Source: CAZEAP01 sp964510315
Lineage (GTDB): Bacteria; Planctomycetota; Brocadiia; SM23-32
Direction of reading: 5' to 3'
Assembly: GCA_964510315.1 (NCBI GenBank)
Contig: CAZEAP010000005.1
Coordinates: forward strand, 1-64,000
DNA length: 64,000 bases
In this document: in pieces, positions 37,053-46,344 of the stretch
Position numbering within the stretch: position 1 is the stretch's first letter
Layout of the letters: every line of letters starts with the position of its first letter
Notes under the pieces: model-generated
The model's input: only the letters and a program-made list of their open reading frames with translations
What the model was told of the DNA's origin: nothing
The model's database searches: none
Program-made: the position numbers and the translations under genes

Positions 37053-38030
37053 ATGCTGCCGAGGGAACGGGTCATCGCGGTGCTGCGGCACCAGGAACCG
37101 GACCGCATTCCCCTCTACGGGTGGGTGAAGGAAAACCTGGAGGAGGAGATCGCCGAGGCGTTCGGCTCCGTCGCCGCCTTCGAGGACCGCTACGAATTCG
37201 ACTACGCCCACCTCTTCGGCGGCCCCTATCCCTGGTGGGGCGACCGGCTGGAAGAGCTGCGTGAACTCCATCGTCCGATCGAACCCGCCGACATGCGGGA
37301 AGTGCCCATCTCCGATCCGGACGAGGAGGGCGCTTACGAGGGGATCATTGACGGAATCCGCCACCACAAGGAGGGACGGGGGCGGTTCGTCTACGTCCAG
37401 ACACCCGGCATCTTCGAGGCTCTCAACGGCGTTTTCGGCATCGAGAACCACCTGATGTACCTGGCCCTCCATCCGGACCAGCTCAAGGAGGTCTACGCCC
37501 GGCAGGCGGAGTGGAACAGGGCCTTCGCCCACAACTGCCTGGACCTCGGGGTGGACATGGTGCACGTCTCCGACGACTGGGGCGGCCAGCACGGTCCCCT
37601 CTTCGATCCCCGCACCTGGCGGGAGTTGATCTTCCCCTATCACCGGATAACCGCCGAATCCGTCAAGGACAGGGGCGCCTGGCTGAGCCTCCACTCCGAC
37701 GGCAACGTCCGCGCGTTGCTGGGCGGGATCCTCGAACTCGGCTACGACGTGGTGCATCCCTGGCAGGAATCGGCGGGCATGGACCTGGAGGATTTCAAAG
37801 AGAACTACAGCGACCGCCTCGTGGTCATGGGCGGCATCGACGTGCAGAGGACCATCGGTTTCGGCGACTACGAGAAGCTGGAACGGGATATCGAACGGGT
37901 GGTGAGGACGTTCTGCGACGGGGGGCTGCTCCTGTGCACCTCCCATTTCGTGCAGGACCATTGCAGCATCGAGGAGCTGCAATTCGCCTTTGACACGGCT
38001 TATCGCCTGATTCGCGAGCACGGAGGTTGA
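37053..38030 (+). CDS. Uroporphyrinogen-decarboxylase-fold protein (methyltransferase-like), tandem copy 2
   Basis: This 325-aa protein has the same length as its upstream neighbour and aligns to it without gaps in most places; DYEKLERDIERVVR and the HSDGNVRALLGG motif are kept. It differs mainly at the N-terminal substrate-facing loops (YGWVKENLEEEIAEAF versus QGWLGNLEEGIEERF). This looks like a recent tandem duplication followed by divergence of specificity, or a heterodimer pair. The ATG is 4 bp after the first copy's stop, and the aldo/keto reductase gene starts 2 bp after this one's stop, so the three are co-transcribed. Confidence 0.84.
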   Translation: MLPRERVIAVLRHQEPDRIPLYGWVKENLEEEIAEAFGSVAAFEDRYEFDYAHLFGGPYPWWGDRLEELRELHRPIEPADMREVPISDPDEEGAYEGIIDGIRHHKEGRGRFVYVQTPGIFEALNGVFGIENHLMYLALHPDQLKEVYARQAEWNRAFAHNCLDLGVDMVHVSDDWGGQHGPLFDPRTWRELIFPYHRITAESVKDRGAWLSLHSDGNVRALLGGILELGYDVVHPWQESAGMDLEDFKENYSDRLVVMGGIDVQRTIGFGDYEKLERDIERVVRTFCDGGLLLCTSHFVQDHCSIEELQFAFDTAYRLIREHGG

Positions 38031-38032
38031 GC

Positions 38033-38923
38033 GTGGAAACACGGAAGCTTGGTCGAACGGGGCTGGAAGTCTCCCGCATCGGGTTCGGCGGCGCGCCGCT
38101 GGGACTCCAGGGATACCTCAGCGGAGAGGACAGGGGCTCGGGCGAGTTCGAACGGCGGGCGGTCCAGGCGCTGAGGACCGCCCTGCAGCGGGGCGTCACC
38201 CTGTTCGACACGGCCCCGGCCTACGGGGAGGGGCGTTCCGAGGAGATCATGGGGAAGGCCCTGGCGCCCCATCGAGACCGGATCGTGCTGGCGACCAAGT
38301 TCCACCAGTGGCGGGACGACGAGGCGGAGGCCGCCCGCGAGACCTTCGAGGGAAGCCTGGAGCGCCTCCAGACCGATCACGTGGACATCCTGCAGGTCCA
38401 CGGCAACTACTTCACCGACGAGAAGGCGGAGAAGCTGCTGGCGTCCGACGTGCTGGCCTGGGCGCGGGAGGAGAAAGCGCGCGGCCGGACGCGCCACCTC
38501 GGCCTCACCGCCGAGGTCGCCTCCGGCGGCCTGGAACGCCTGCTCCGCTCCGGCGTGTTCGACACGCTCCAGATGGCCTACTGCTTCATCTACCAGGCCC
38601 ACTGCGACCACAAGTGGGAGCCGGTCGGCATCATCCCCTTCGCGCGCGAGCAGGGCCTGGGTATCCTGACGATGCGCACGGCCACCAGCGGCTTCCTCCA
38701 GCGGGTGATGAAGCTGGAGTTCCCGGAGCTTTCCGTCGAGGCGCTCACCGCGTTCGCCATCCGCTTCGTGCTTTCCACCCCCGAGGTCGACTGCGCCCTG
38801 GTCGGCATGAAGGCGGCCGAAGAGGTGGAGGCCAACGTCGCCCTGGCCGAGGACCTCTCGAACCGCCTGGACCTCGACGCGTTGAACGACCGCTACTCCT
38901 TCGACCTGGGCGAAATGGATTGA
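38033..38923 (+). CDS. Aldo/keto reductase
   Basis: This 296-aa NAD(P)H-dependent oxidoreductase of the AKR superfamily reduces aldehydes or ketones, or oxidises sugar alcohols. The catalytic tetrad is visible: Asp and Tyr in LFDTAPAYGEGRSEE, Lys in VLATKFHQW and His in DILQVHGNY. The C-terminal NAD(P)-binding part ends in LVGMKAAEEVEANV. The GTG at 38033 is preferred because GGAGG lies 6 bases upstream, inside the end of the UROD-like gene. Being last in the unit with glycosidases and sulfatases, it may act on a sugar released by them. Confidence 0.9.
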   Translation: METRKLGRTGLEVSRIGFGGAPLGLQGYLSGEDRGSGEFERRAVQALRTALQRGVTLFDTAPAYGEGRSEEIMGKALAPHRDRIVLATKFHQWRDDEAEAARETFEGSLERLQTDHVDILQVHGNYFTDEKAEKLLASDVLAWAREEKARGRTRHLGLTAEVASGGLERLLRSGVFDTLQMAYCFIYQAHCDHKWEPVGIIPFAREQGLGILTMRTATSGFLQRVMKLEFPELSVEALTAFAIRFVLSTPEVDCALVGMKAAEEVEANVALAEDLSNRLDLDALNDRYSFDLGEMD

Positions 38924-38966
38924 TGCGGACGTGGCCGAGCGACCCAATGGCGAATCGCCAAACAAG

Positions 38967-39008
38967 AAGGGCCGCCGATGCGAGGGTGCGCTCGCACCAG
39001 CGGCCCTT
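38967..39008 (+). terminator. Strong nested hairpin after the aldo/keto reductase gene
   Basis: AAGGGCCGC (38967-38975) pairs with GCGGCCCTT (39000-39008), and GGTGCG-CT-CGCACC forms an inner stem. It lies 44 bp after the stop codon at the end of the long sulfatase/UROD unit. There is no T-tract, so it is a likely but not classical terminator, or an RNA-stabilising hairpin. Confidence 0.5.
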
Positions 39009-39070
39009 GAATGGCTCAGCAGCCCGGCGGTAGCTAGCCGCCGAACTGTCGCCCGGGTCTTCCTTTCACT

Positions 39071-39403
39071 CTATCGTACGCGATCCACTCCGTGTCGCAA
39101 GACCCCTTCATTCCCGAGATGCCACGCGTAGTTACCTCCACGGCCATCCGCCGCGTGCTGACGAAAGGGATTCGTCACGGAGCGCGTCAACCAGGGGGCG
39201 GTGGTGTTCGGGAAGAGCCTTTCACGAGCGCGCCTCCTCCTTCCGTTCAACTGCGGAAGACTGGCAAGCGGCGATTCTTGCGCCGTAGCGACGCGGTACG
39301 GGGCACTGCCGAATCCCAGGATGGGGTAGAAGATGACCGGCAGAAAGATAAGCCCGATGGCAAAACCGACGCCTTTGCGAAAGTTGCGGGCGGGCGAGTT
39401 CAT
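39071..39403 (-). CDS. Possible small membrane protein or remnant
   Basis: This 110-aa frame begins with a basic stretch and a single strong membrane segment, VGFAIGLIFLPVIFYPILGFG, which looks like real protein. The remainder is Arg-rich and low in hydrophobicity and is more likely out-of-frame DNA. There is no ribosome-binding site. It may be a decayed gene of a small one-helix protein downstream of the sialidase gene. The region 39009-39475 contains nothing else I can support. Confidence 0.25.
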   Translation of the reverse strand: MNSPARNFRKGVGFAIGLIFLPVIFYPILGFGSAPYRVATAQESPLASLPQLNGRRRRARERLFPNTTAPWLTRSVTNPFRQHAADGRGGNYAWHLGNEGVLRHGVDRVR

Positions 39404-39475
39404 CAGCCCGGTTTGCGGCTCGCCCGGGATGATGCCGGCTATGTCCGGTCGTGGCCTATCAGCGGAGGCGGAGAC

Positions 39476-40630
39476 TTACCGGCGGACCCAGTCCAGGTCA
39501 AAACGTGCGAGCGCAATGCTCTCGTACAATTTGGATTCGCCGCGCTCAAAGAGCAGATATACATTGCCCTCTTCGTCGGCCGCCAGCGAGGAATATGCGC
39601 TGGGTCCTTCGTAGACGCATCGTTTATGGGACCAGTTCTCGGCGCCGTCGGTGCTCATCCAGACGGTCATGCGGATGCGCCCGCTGTGTGGAGATGTGGC
39701 GCCGGGGTTGTCGGGGGCGCAGTAAAGCAGCACGTCGCGCTCCCTGGCGGCCGCGGCCGGTACGCGCGCCAGACCCGCGTTGCAGCCGTAGCTCGGGCGG
39801 CGGCCGTATCTGAAGTAATCCGGCCCGCCGACCTCGAATAGCTCGTCGCTCACGTGCCAGTCCACCCATCGATAACCACCATCGTAGCTCCAGGCGATGC
39901 GCCGCCGGCCGTCTACCGCCATGTGGCAGCGCGAATTGTAATATATGCGCCCGTCGGACAGCTCGGCAAGCGTTCCCTCCCCGGTGCCGCTCTGCACGGG
40001 CTCGCCGACCTGCCACGTTGCGCCGCCGTCGTCGCTATAGATGGATGTGTTGTAATGGTACTGCCAGTACTCTTGTCGGTCTTCTTTGAACTGGTCGCCT
40101 CCCTGCAACTGGACGCGCACGGGCATGACGAGGCGTCCCTTGTGCTCACCATATCGCAGCGTGATGCCTGACTCGCACGCTGAGACATCGCCGACGGGAA
40201 CGCCGTCGGGTATGCCGTGGCCGATCTTGTTGGGCTTCAGCGTGATGGCTTCGCGCTTCCAGGTGTTGCCGTTGTCGGTGCTGCGCCACACACACGGTTC
40301 CCGCGGATAAACGATCAGCACGTCGCCGGACGTTCGGTCAACAATCACGTTGCCGTTGCCCTTCGGGTTCATCTCCCGGATGGGCGACCAGGTCTGCCCG
40401 TGATCTTCACTGCGACGCATCACGCGGCAACCACCGGCAAAGGCCAGTACGGTTGCGTCCTCGGCCACGACGACCTTGGGCAATCTCATATCGTTAAAAA
40501 GGTCCTGCATCTGCAACTTATCCATCTGTTCGCTCCTGGAGATATGGTCGTCGCGAGCGCCGAATGTCACCACCGTGAATGCGAGCATCACAGCCGCTGA
40601 AAGGATTCCGGTCCGTTTGAGAGTGATCAT
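39476..40630 (-). CDS. Exported sialidase/BNR-repeat hydrolase
   Basis: This 384-aa protein opens with a Sec signal peptide (basic MITLKR, hydrophobic core to about residue 24, cleavage after TFGA). It has several Asp-box repeats of S-x-D-x-G-x-x-W type: SEDHGQTW, STDNGNTW, SDDGGATW and a weak STDGAENW, which define the six-bladed propeller of exo-sialidases. NDMRLPKVVVAE near residues 48-59 corresponds to the Arg-Ile-Pro region of sialidases. It is probably periplasmic or secreted and releases terminal acidic sugars such as sialic acid. It is the only clearly exported glycosidase in the locus. Confidence 0.83.
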   Translation of the reverse strand: MITLKRTGILSAAVMLAFTVVTFGARDDHISRSEQMDKLQMQDLFNDMRLPKVVVAEDATVLAFAGGCRVMRRSEDHGQTWSPIREMNPKGNGNVIVDRTSGDVLIVYPREPCVWRSTDNGNTWKREAITLKPNKIGHGIPDGVPVGDVSACESGITLRYGEHKGRLVMPVRVQLQGGDQFKEDRQEYWQYHYNTSIYSDDGGATWQVGEPVQSGTGEGTLAELSDGRIYYNSRCHMAVDGRRRIAWSYDGGYRWVDWHVSDELFEVGGPDYFRYGRRPSYGCNAGLARVPAAAARERDVLLYCAPDNPGATSPHSGRIRMTVWMSTDGAENWSHKRCVYEGPSAYSSLAADEEGNVYLLFERGESKLYESIALARFDLDWVRR

Positions 40631-40869
40631 CCGAGATTTCCCATTTACAGTAGCGAAGCTCCGACTGCGCCTTCATCGTGAGAGGGTACCCTCCCCCCGC
40701 GCTGTTCGTCAAGGGCGAATCCGTGAAAGAAACCTGCCGTACTGGTCCCTGGCCGCCGTTTGTCCGGGGGGATATGGCAGCCCGAAAGGTGTTTTTCGGC
40801 CATCGAGAGGCACCTTCACTGTCCAGAAACCGCGAGGTCGGTTTTTTCTGCGGAATCCGCCGCCACCCG

Positions 40870-42204
40870 TCAGGTCGGAGCGGGGGATAGCTGCCAGATG
40901 CGGCGCAGGATCGCCGCGAACAGTTCCCTCGGCACCGCCACCTCCGCCATATGAAAGACAATGTACCGTGCGTGTCGGATAACCTTCGCCCCGATCTTGA
41001 CCAGCTTTTCCCTGAGCGTCGTCAGCGACCAGTGCCTGACCGGTCCCGGCAGCGCCAGCCGCCGCATGAAGTTCGCCAGATTGTAGGCCAGGGCGAAAAG
41101 CTGCAGCCCAACCGCGTTATCGATGAACTCGTGGCAGGACAGCCGCGTCCATTTGACCGCGTTCTTGCCCTCCTTGATCCACTGCTCGGCGGTCCCCCGC
41201 TGGTTGTAGAAGCCGACCACGCTCCTCTGCCACCAGGGGAAATTGGTCACGATGAACCCGATCCTCGGAAACAGCTCGCCGGCGTGCCACTCGACCTTGG
41301 CCACCACCCGGCGCGCTTTCTGCCAGCTGCCGGCCCGGTAGCGGAAGCTCTTGTAGCGGACCACGTGCCTCCTGCCGGGCCAGTACCACGGAGCTTTTGT
41401 CAGCTCCTCGATCTGACGGTAGAGAACTTCGTTGGCGGGCAGGCGGATGGCATACACGTAATCCTCCTGCTCCAGGAACCGGTAGATCTCGGGTTTCGCG
41501 AAGGCCGCATCGCCACGGAAGAATCGCTGGACATCCATCTCGCGATAGCGCTGCACAATCGGCTCCAGCAATACGTCCCACTCTTCGGCGCTGTGCACGT
41601 TGCCCGGCCGGAGCATTGCCCCTTCCAGGTCGCCGAACTGGTTGAAGCAGAACAGGGGATGGTAGCATTCCTCCCCCAGGTGGCCGTTGTAGGCAGCGCC
41701 TTCCTGATTGCCGTAGGTAGGACTGCCGGAACTGTCCATATCCAGCACGATCTGACCGAGGGGAGCATGGCGATGAACCCTGTCGACCCACCTCCCCGGC
41801 AAGGCGCAGAGGGCATCGAAGTTCAGCGTGCCGGGCAGGAACGCCGTCTCCAGCCGCGCCATCTGGCTGCTGGATGCCGCCTGCTTTTCGCCCTCCATCC
41901 GACCGACCACCTCTCGCATGGTCGGATCGTATCGGAGGTAATCGGCATCGTTGGTGTCCTCGTATCCGCCGATGCGTCCATAAACAGCCTGCCGCATAAG
42001 GGCCAGCATTGAGTGCTGGACGTTCTTGCCCCCGCGCAGGTCCCGCAGATCCTCGGCGGCCATCTCGGTCAGGCCGAGCCTCTCGTCAAGCTCCCGGTAG
42101 GCGAGCAGACCCGCATCGCTGGAGACCTTTGCTCCGACGAAGCGAATCTTCACCGGGCTGTCAAAATAAACCCTCAGAGAAGCGCCCGTTTGCTTTTCAC
42201 CCAT
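40870..42204 (-). CDS. IS1380-family transposase
   Basis: This 444-aa DDE transposase matches IS1380-type enzymes: KVSSDAGLLAYRELDERLGL near the start, RIGGYEDTNDADYLRYDP, then LDMDSSGSPTYGNQEG with the first catalytic Asp, RFFRGDAAFAKPEIYRFL with the second Asp, and EQWIKEGKNAVKWTRLSCHE with the Glu. The length is complete with no internal stop, so it may be functional. The ATG at 42204 is preferred over one nine codons upstream because GGGGGCC sits at suitable distance. I could not define the terminal repeats. It sits between the sialidase gene and a ruined sulfatase gene, and may have broken the latter. Confidence 0.92.
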   Translation of the reverse strand: MGEKQTGASLRVYFDSPVKIRFVGAKVSSDAGLLAYRELDERLGLTEMAAEDLRDLRGGKNVQHSMLALMRQAVYGRIGGYEDTNDADYLRYDPTMREVVGRMEGEKQAASSSQMARLETAFLPGTLNFDALCALPGRWVDRVHRHAPLGQIVLDMDSSGSPTYGNQEGAAYNGHLGEECYHPLFCFNQFGDLEGAMLRPGNVHSAEEWDVLLEPIVQRYREMDVQRFFRGDAAFAKPEIYRFLEQEDYVYAIRLPANEVLYRQIEELTKAPWYWPGRRHVVRYKSFRYRAGSWQKARRVVAKVEWHAGELFPRIGFIVTNFPWWQRSVVGFYNQRGTAEQWIKEGKNAVKWTRLSCHEFIDNAVGLQLFALAYNLANFMRRLALPGPVRHWSLTTLREKLVKIGAKVIRHARYIVFHMAEVAVPRELFAAILRRIWQLSPAPT

Positions 42205-42289
42205 CGGTTGGCCCCCTTGCCAGATACCCAAACACCTTCAAAACGCTCTCAGATGGCGTTATTGTAGCATCTCGGCACTCCGAGTACCA

Positions 42290-43122
42290 GGCCAAATGGG
42301 CGATCCGGGCCAATATCCTGTTCGTCTTCGCCGAGCAGTTGAGCGCCCGCTGGAGGCCGCCGGCGCAGAACCGCTCGGCCCGCACGGGCTCAGCCTGCTC
42401 CCAGTGCTGCGCGGAGGTGCCGCGCCGCCCGCCGAACGCGCGGTGTTCATCGAGCACGAGACCCGCTGCGTCATCCGGGGCCATCACAAGCTTATTGCCG
42501 ACTTCGATTGCACTGAGCCGCTGGCCCTTTACCATGTCGTACTTGTTTAGCGGGAAGGCCCTGCGCTCGGGATACGTTTTCGCGGCAATCGGCCGTTCGC
42601 GTGTGCTGAATTCGTGTCCATGCGGGCCGCCGGGCTCTGAAGGAGCCCGACATATCAGCCCGGGGCGCAGCCCTGGGAGAAATCGGCAATAAACCAAGAA
42701 GCCCTGGAAGGGCATGACATAGTCGGTCACGGTGACGAATGTCTCGGCAAGTACCGAAACAGGCTCGGCTGCGGGCGGTATGTTTCGCCCTTGCAGGGCT
42801 CACCTGTTTGGGGGCGCAGCCGGGTCCCGAGGGCTACGCCCCGGGCTGTGTATGTCACGCCCCTGCGGGGCTTCGCGGGGTGATATACCGCGTTGCCGGG
42901 CAATCGTCCCGGTGCGTGCGCAGTCAGGCCGCCCAAACGAAAAACCCGGTGACCAACGCCATCTGTGTCGCTCTGGACGCCAAACACGTACACGATGTCG
43001 AGTCGGACCCCTGGGAACTGGAAAACGTAGTCTCCGAACCCGCGTCACAGCCGCGGGTCGAGAGCCTGATGGAGCAACTCCGCGACTGGAGCGCAAAACT
43101 GAGCGAGCCCACCGCCGGATAA
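42290..43122 (+). pseudogene. Sulfatase pseudogene, internally deleted and split by a repeat
   Basis: Three pieces of one sulfatase gene survive. RANILFVFAEQLSARW (42308-42355) is the sulfatase N-terminus. A large deletion, including the active site, and a frame change join it to HGLSLLPVLRGG and FIEHETRCVIRGHHKLIADF (42390-42535), the C-terminal beta-sheet region. The 390-bp repeat copy B then interrupts it, and VHDVESDPWELENVVSEP (about 42990-43050) through SAKLSEPTAG is the C-terminal tail, ending at 43122. The tail ends 16 bp before the next sulfatase gene. Confidence 0.75.
42538..42926 (-). repeat. 390-bp dispersed repeat, copy B (inverted relative to copy A)
   Basis: This 389-bp segment from CGTACTTGTT to GCGTGCGCAGTCA is the reverse complement of 26798-27190 with a modest number of changes. 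It interrupts the sulfatase pseudogene, so it is an insertion and not ancestral spacer. No flanking duplication of clear length could be seen. Confidence 0.88.
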
Positions 43123-43138
43123 ACCTGGAGACGTGCCG

Positions 43139-44545
43139 ATGCCTTCCCGCCCGAACGTGCTGTTCCTGATGTCCGACCATACCAACTCCCAGGCGGTCGC
43201 TCCGGGGAGCCAGTGCCTCACCCCCAACTTCGACGCGCTGGCGGAGGAAGGGGTGCGCTTCGCCGACTGCTACACCACCAACGCCATATGCTCCCCGGCG
43301 CGGGCCTCCCTGATGACCGGCACCTACGCCTCCACCCACGGCATGTGGGACTGCACCCACACCCAGCGCAGCGAGTGGGTCAACGTCAGCGACCGCCTCA
43401 CTTATTTCTCGGACCGCCTGGCCGAGGCCGGCTACGCGATGGGCTATTTCGGGAAATGGCACGTCGAGCAGACCAAGAAACTGGAAAACTTCGGCTGGGA
43501 GGAGTACGACCGGAGCTGCGCCTCCGCACGCCCCGATCCCGCCGACGGGTCCGAGCTGGTGGTTCGGAAGGAGGGCTACCGCCCCTACCTGCTGGCTGCG
43601 GTCGGCGACGAGGACGCCCCCACCACCCATCCGGCCTACGACGCCGGCATTGACTTCATCCGCCGGCAGGCCGGCTCGGACCGTCCCTTCTGCTGCTTCG
43701 TCTCCACCGCCGAACCCCACGATCCCTACATTCCCCCGAAGCCATTCTTCGACCTCTACGATGTCGACGCCGTTCGGGTAAGCCCCACCTTGCGGGAGGA
43801 GTACGGCGGCACCAAGCCGGAGGTGCTGGAGCGGATGCGCGCGGTATGGAGCGAGTTGACCGAAGACGACTGGCGCTGCGTCTCCGCCGCCTACTGGGCG
43901 CTGATCAGCTACCTGGACAGCGAGGCCGGCCGAATCGTCGAGGCCCTGAAGGAAACCGGCGCCTACGAGAACACCATCATCGTGGTCACCGCCGACCACG
44001 GCGACATGCTCGGCGGACACGGGCTGGCCACCAAGGGGGTCGGCACCGCCTACGAGGAGGTCTATAACGTTCCCCTCATCTTCCGGGTCCCCGGCCTGCG
44101 GGCGAGGGAGGACGACGAGCACAAGGTGAGCCTGGTGGACCTCGCACCCACCGTGCTGGACCTGTGCGGCGCGGAACCGCAGGAGCCCTGCCACGGGCGC
44201 TCGATGCGGCAGGTGCTGGAGGCGACCTCGGATCCCGCCGAGTGGCAGGATGCCTACGGGGAGTTCTTCGGGCAGCGCTTCGTCTACACCCAGCGGATCG
44301 TCTGGCACGGGGACTGGAAGTACATCTTCAGCCCCGGCGGCATCGACGAGCTGTATAACCTGGGGGAGGATCCTCACGAGGAGAACAACCTGGCCGCCGA
44401 TCCGGAATGCGAGGAAGTGCTCATCGACATGTGCAGGCGCATGTGGCGGAAGATGAAAGAGATCGGCGACCAGTCGCTGTTCAACACCCATTACGCCACC
44501 CTCCGCACCGCGCCCGTCGGGCCGCACTCCATCGAGGATGAGTGA
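43139..44545 (+). CDS. Sulfatase (Cys-type, CSPAR)
   Basis: This 468-aa sulfatase has Cys51-Ser-Pro-Ala-Arg55 followed by ASLMTGTYASTHG. The N-terminal ligand loop is MSDHTNSQAV, GYFGKWHVEQ supplies the Lys and His that bind sulfate, and TADHGDMLGGHG supplies the metal ligands. ELYNLGEDPHEENNL is the standard C-terminal motif. There is no signal peptide. The ATG at 43139 was chosen over a GTG two codons earlier because CTGGAG lies 8 bases upstream. A truncated sulfatase gene begins 12 bp after its stop. Confidence 0.93.
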   Translation: MPSRPNVLFLMSDHTNSQAVAPGSQCLTPNFDALAEEGVRFADCYTTNAICSPARASLMTGTYASTHGMWDCTHTQRSEWVNVSDRLTYFSDRLAEAGYAMGYFGKWHVEQTKKLENFGWEEYDRSCASARPDPADGSELVVRKEGYRPYLLAAVGDEDAPTTHPAYDAGIDFIRRQAGSDRPFCCFVSTAEPHDPYIPPKPFFDLYDVDAVRVSPTLREEYGGTKPEVLERMRAVWSELTEDDWRCVSAAYWALISYLDSEAGRIVEALKETGAYENTIIVVTADHGDMLGGHGLATKGVGTAYEEVYNVPLIFRVPGLRAREDDEHKVSLVDLAPTVLDLCGAEPQEPCHGRSMRQVLEATSDPAEWQDAYGEFFGQRFVYTQRIVWHGDWKYIFSPGGIDELYNLGEDPHEENNLAADPECEEVLIDMCRRMWRKMKEIGDQSLFNTHYATLRTAPVGPHSIEDE

Positions 44546-44557
44546 GGGGCAGGGACC

Positions 44558-44737
44558 GTGAAACGGCCAAACGTCCTGTTCATCATCACCGACAACCAGG
44601 GCGCCTGGACGCTGGGGTGCTACGGGAACGAGGAGACCCGCACCCCCAGCATCGATGCCCTTGCCGCCGGGGGCATTGGGGGGCACTCCGCGAAGACGGC
44701 GCCATCCTGCCGCAGGAGGAAACGTCCACGACGATGA
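44558..44737 (+). pseudogene. Truncated sulfatase gene, N-terminus only
   Basis: The GTG start follows GAGGGGCAGG and gives VKRPNVLFIITDNQGAWT, LGCYGNEETRTPSIDALAAG and then about 18 residues of unrelated sequence to a stop. A working sulfatase would be about 450 residues, so all but the first 43 residues are missing, including the active-site Cys. The intact start and ribosome site suggest a recent deletion. A further 32-codon frame at 44759-44857 (ending GVMRGSHPQLIG) may be a leftover of another gene. Nothing else is visible up to 44884. Confidence 0.75.
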
Positions 44738-44884
44738 CCCGCAGCGGAGCAGAGGTTGATGAGTAGACCCGACGGCCGAACGGAGTTCAGGTATCGGCCC
44801 GTGCTGGGGCCGGAGGAAGGCGTGATGCGCGGGTCGCATCCGCAATTGATCGGCTGAGCTGACAACACTACCAGAGGAGTCAGA

Positions 44885-46309
44885 ATGCCTGTGCCGAACC
44901 TGCTTTTTGTGTACACCGACGAGCAGCGCTACGACACCATGGGCGCGTACGGGAACCGGCAGATCGAGACGCCGAACCTGGACCGCTTCGCCGAGTCGGC
45001 CACCGTCTTCGAGGAGGCATACGTCACCCAGCCGGTCTGCACGCCCTCCCGTTCAACCCTGCTGACCGGCCTCTACCCCCACACCAACGGGTGCACGGCC
45101 AACAACGTGCCTCTGCCGCCTGAGGTGGCTTGCCTGCCGGAGATGCTCGCCGAAGGGGATTACGTCTGTGGCCACCACGGCAAATGGCACCTGGGGGACG
45201 AGATATTCCCCCAGCACGGCTTCGAGGACTGGCGGGCGATCGAGGACATGTACCGCCGGTATTACCGTCCGGACAAGCCGCGCGACCAGGTCTCGCACTA
45301 TCAGCGCTGGCTGCGGGCGCAGGGCCTGGAACCGCCGGAGGGGGACGCGTTCAACCGCGGGCAGGTCGCCCAACTCGCCGAAGAATACAGCAAGCCGGCC
45401 TACCTGGCACGGGAGGCCACCCGTTTCCTCAGCGAGAACCGCCACAACCCCTTCGTGCTGTTCGTCAACTTCCTGGAACCCCACATGCCGTTCACCGGCC
45501 CCCGCGACGACCAGTACGACCCCGACGAGATACCGCTGCCGGACAACTTCGAGGCGGTGCCGGGCCCCGACCAGCCGCTGCGACTTCGGGCCGGCCTGGA
45601 GAAGTGGAAGAGGCGCTTCAGCACCGAGGAGGACTTCCGCCGCCTGATTTCCCGCTACTGGGGGCTCTGCAGCCAGGTGGACACCCACTTCGGACGCATC
45701 ATGGACGCCCTGGAGGAGTTCGGCCTCGCCGACAACACCATCGTCGTCTACACCAGCGACCACGGCGACATGATGGGAAGCCACGGGATGGTGGCCAAGA
45801 CGGTGATGTACCAGGAGGCGGTGCGCGTGCCCCTGCTGGTCCGGGCGCCCGGCCGGCCGGAGGGGCGCCGGGTCGCCGGGCCGGTCAGCCAGATCGACGT
45901 GGTGCCGACGCTGCTCGACATGATGGGACAGCCGATCCCCGAACGCCTCCAGGGCGTCAGCCGCCGGGATGCCGTCGAGGGGGAAACCGCTCAGTTCGAC
46001 GAGGACGTCTTCATCGAGTGGAACAGCGCCAACGGCTACAGCGCGGACATCGAGCTGCCCGACGCCACGCCGGAGGAGATCCGGGAGTCCTGGTCGGACC
46101 CGGTGCGCACGATCGTCACCCCGGACGGGACGCGCTTCAGTTGCAGTCCCCGGGGCGACCACGAGCTGTATGACCTGAACGAGGACCCCGGCGAAACAAC
46201 CAACCTGGCGACCGACGGGGAGTATCTGCCGCTGATGCGCGACCTCCGCGAGCGCATCGTGCGGTGGCAGGAACGCACCGGCGACGAGGTCGAGCTGCCG
46301 AAGCTGTGA
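44885..46309 (+). CDS. Sulfatase (Cys-type, CTPSR)
   Basis: This 474-aa sulfatase has the full consensus Cys52-Thr-Pro-Ser-Arg56 followed by STLLTGLYPHTNG. YTDEQRYDTMGAYG and TSDHGDMMGSHG carry metal ligands and GHHGKWHLGDE the sulfate-binding pair. ELYDLNEDPGETTNL is near the end. There is no signal peptide. GAGGAGTC precedes the ATG at 44885. It is followed at 35 bp by a Thr-type relative. Confidence 0.94.
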   Translation: MPVPNLLFVYTDEQRYDTMGAYGNRQIETPNLDRFAESATVFEEAYVTQPVCTPSRSTLLTGLYPHTNGCTANNVPLPPEVACLPEMLAEGDYVCGHHGKWHLGDEIFPQHGFEDWRAIEDMYRRYYRPDKPRDQVSHYQRWLRAQGLEPPEGDAFNRGQVAQLAEEYSKPAYLAREATRFLSENRHNPFVLFVNFLEPHMPFTGPRDDQYDPDEIPLPDNFEAVPGPDQPLRLRAGLEKWKRRFSTEEDFRRLISRYWGLCSQVDTHFGRIMDALEEFGLADNTIVVYTSDHGDMMGSHGMVAKTVMYQEAVRVPLLVRAPGRPEGRRVAGPVSQIDVVPTLLDMMGQPIPERLQGVSRRDAVEGETAQFDEDVFIEWNSANGYSADIELPDATPEEIRESWSDPVRTIVTPDGTRFSCSPRGDHELYDLNEDPGETTNLATDGEYLPLMRDLRERIVRWQERTGDEVELPKL

Positions 46310-46344
46310 CCTTCAGGCCAACTACCCAAGCAAGAGCAGGGCCC

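Noticed and set aside
40631..40869. Left end of the IS1380 element with terminal repeat
   Set aside because: A weak AAGGTGTTT match to the other side near 42240 was seen, but it is too short and not at a clear boundary to be called a terminal repeat.
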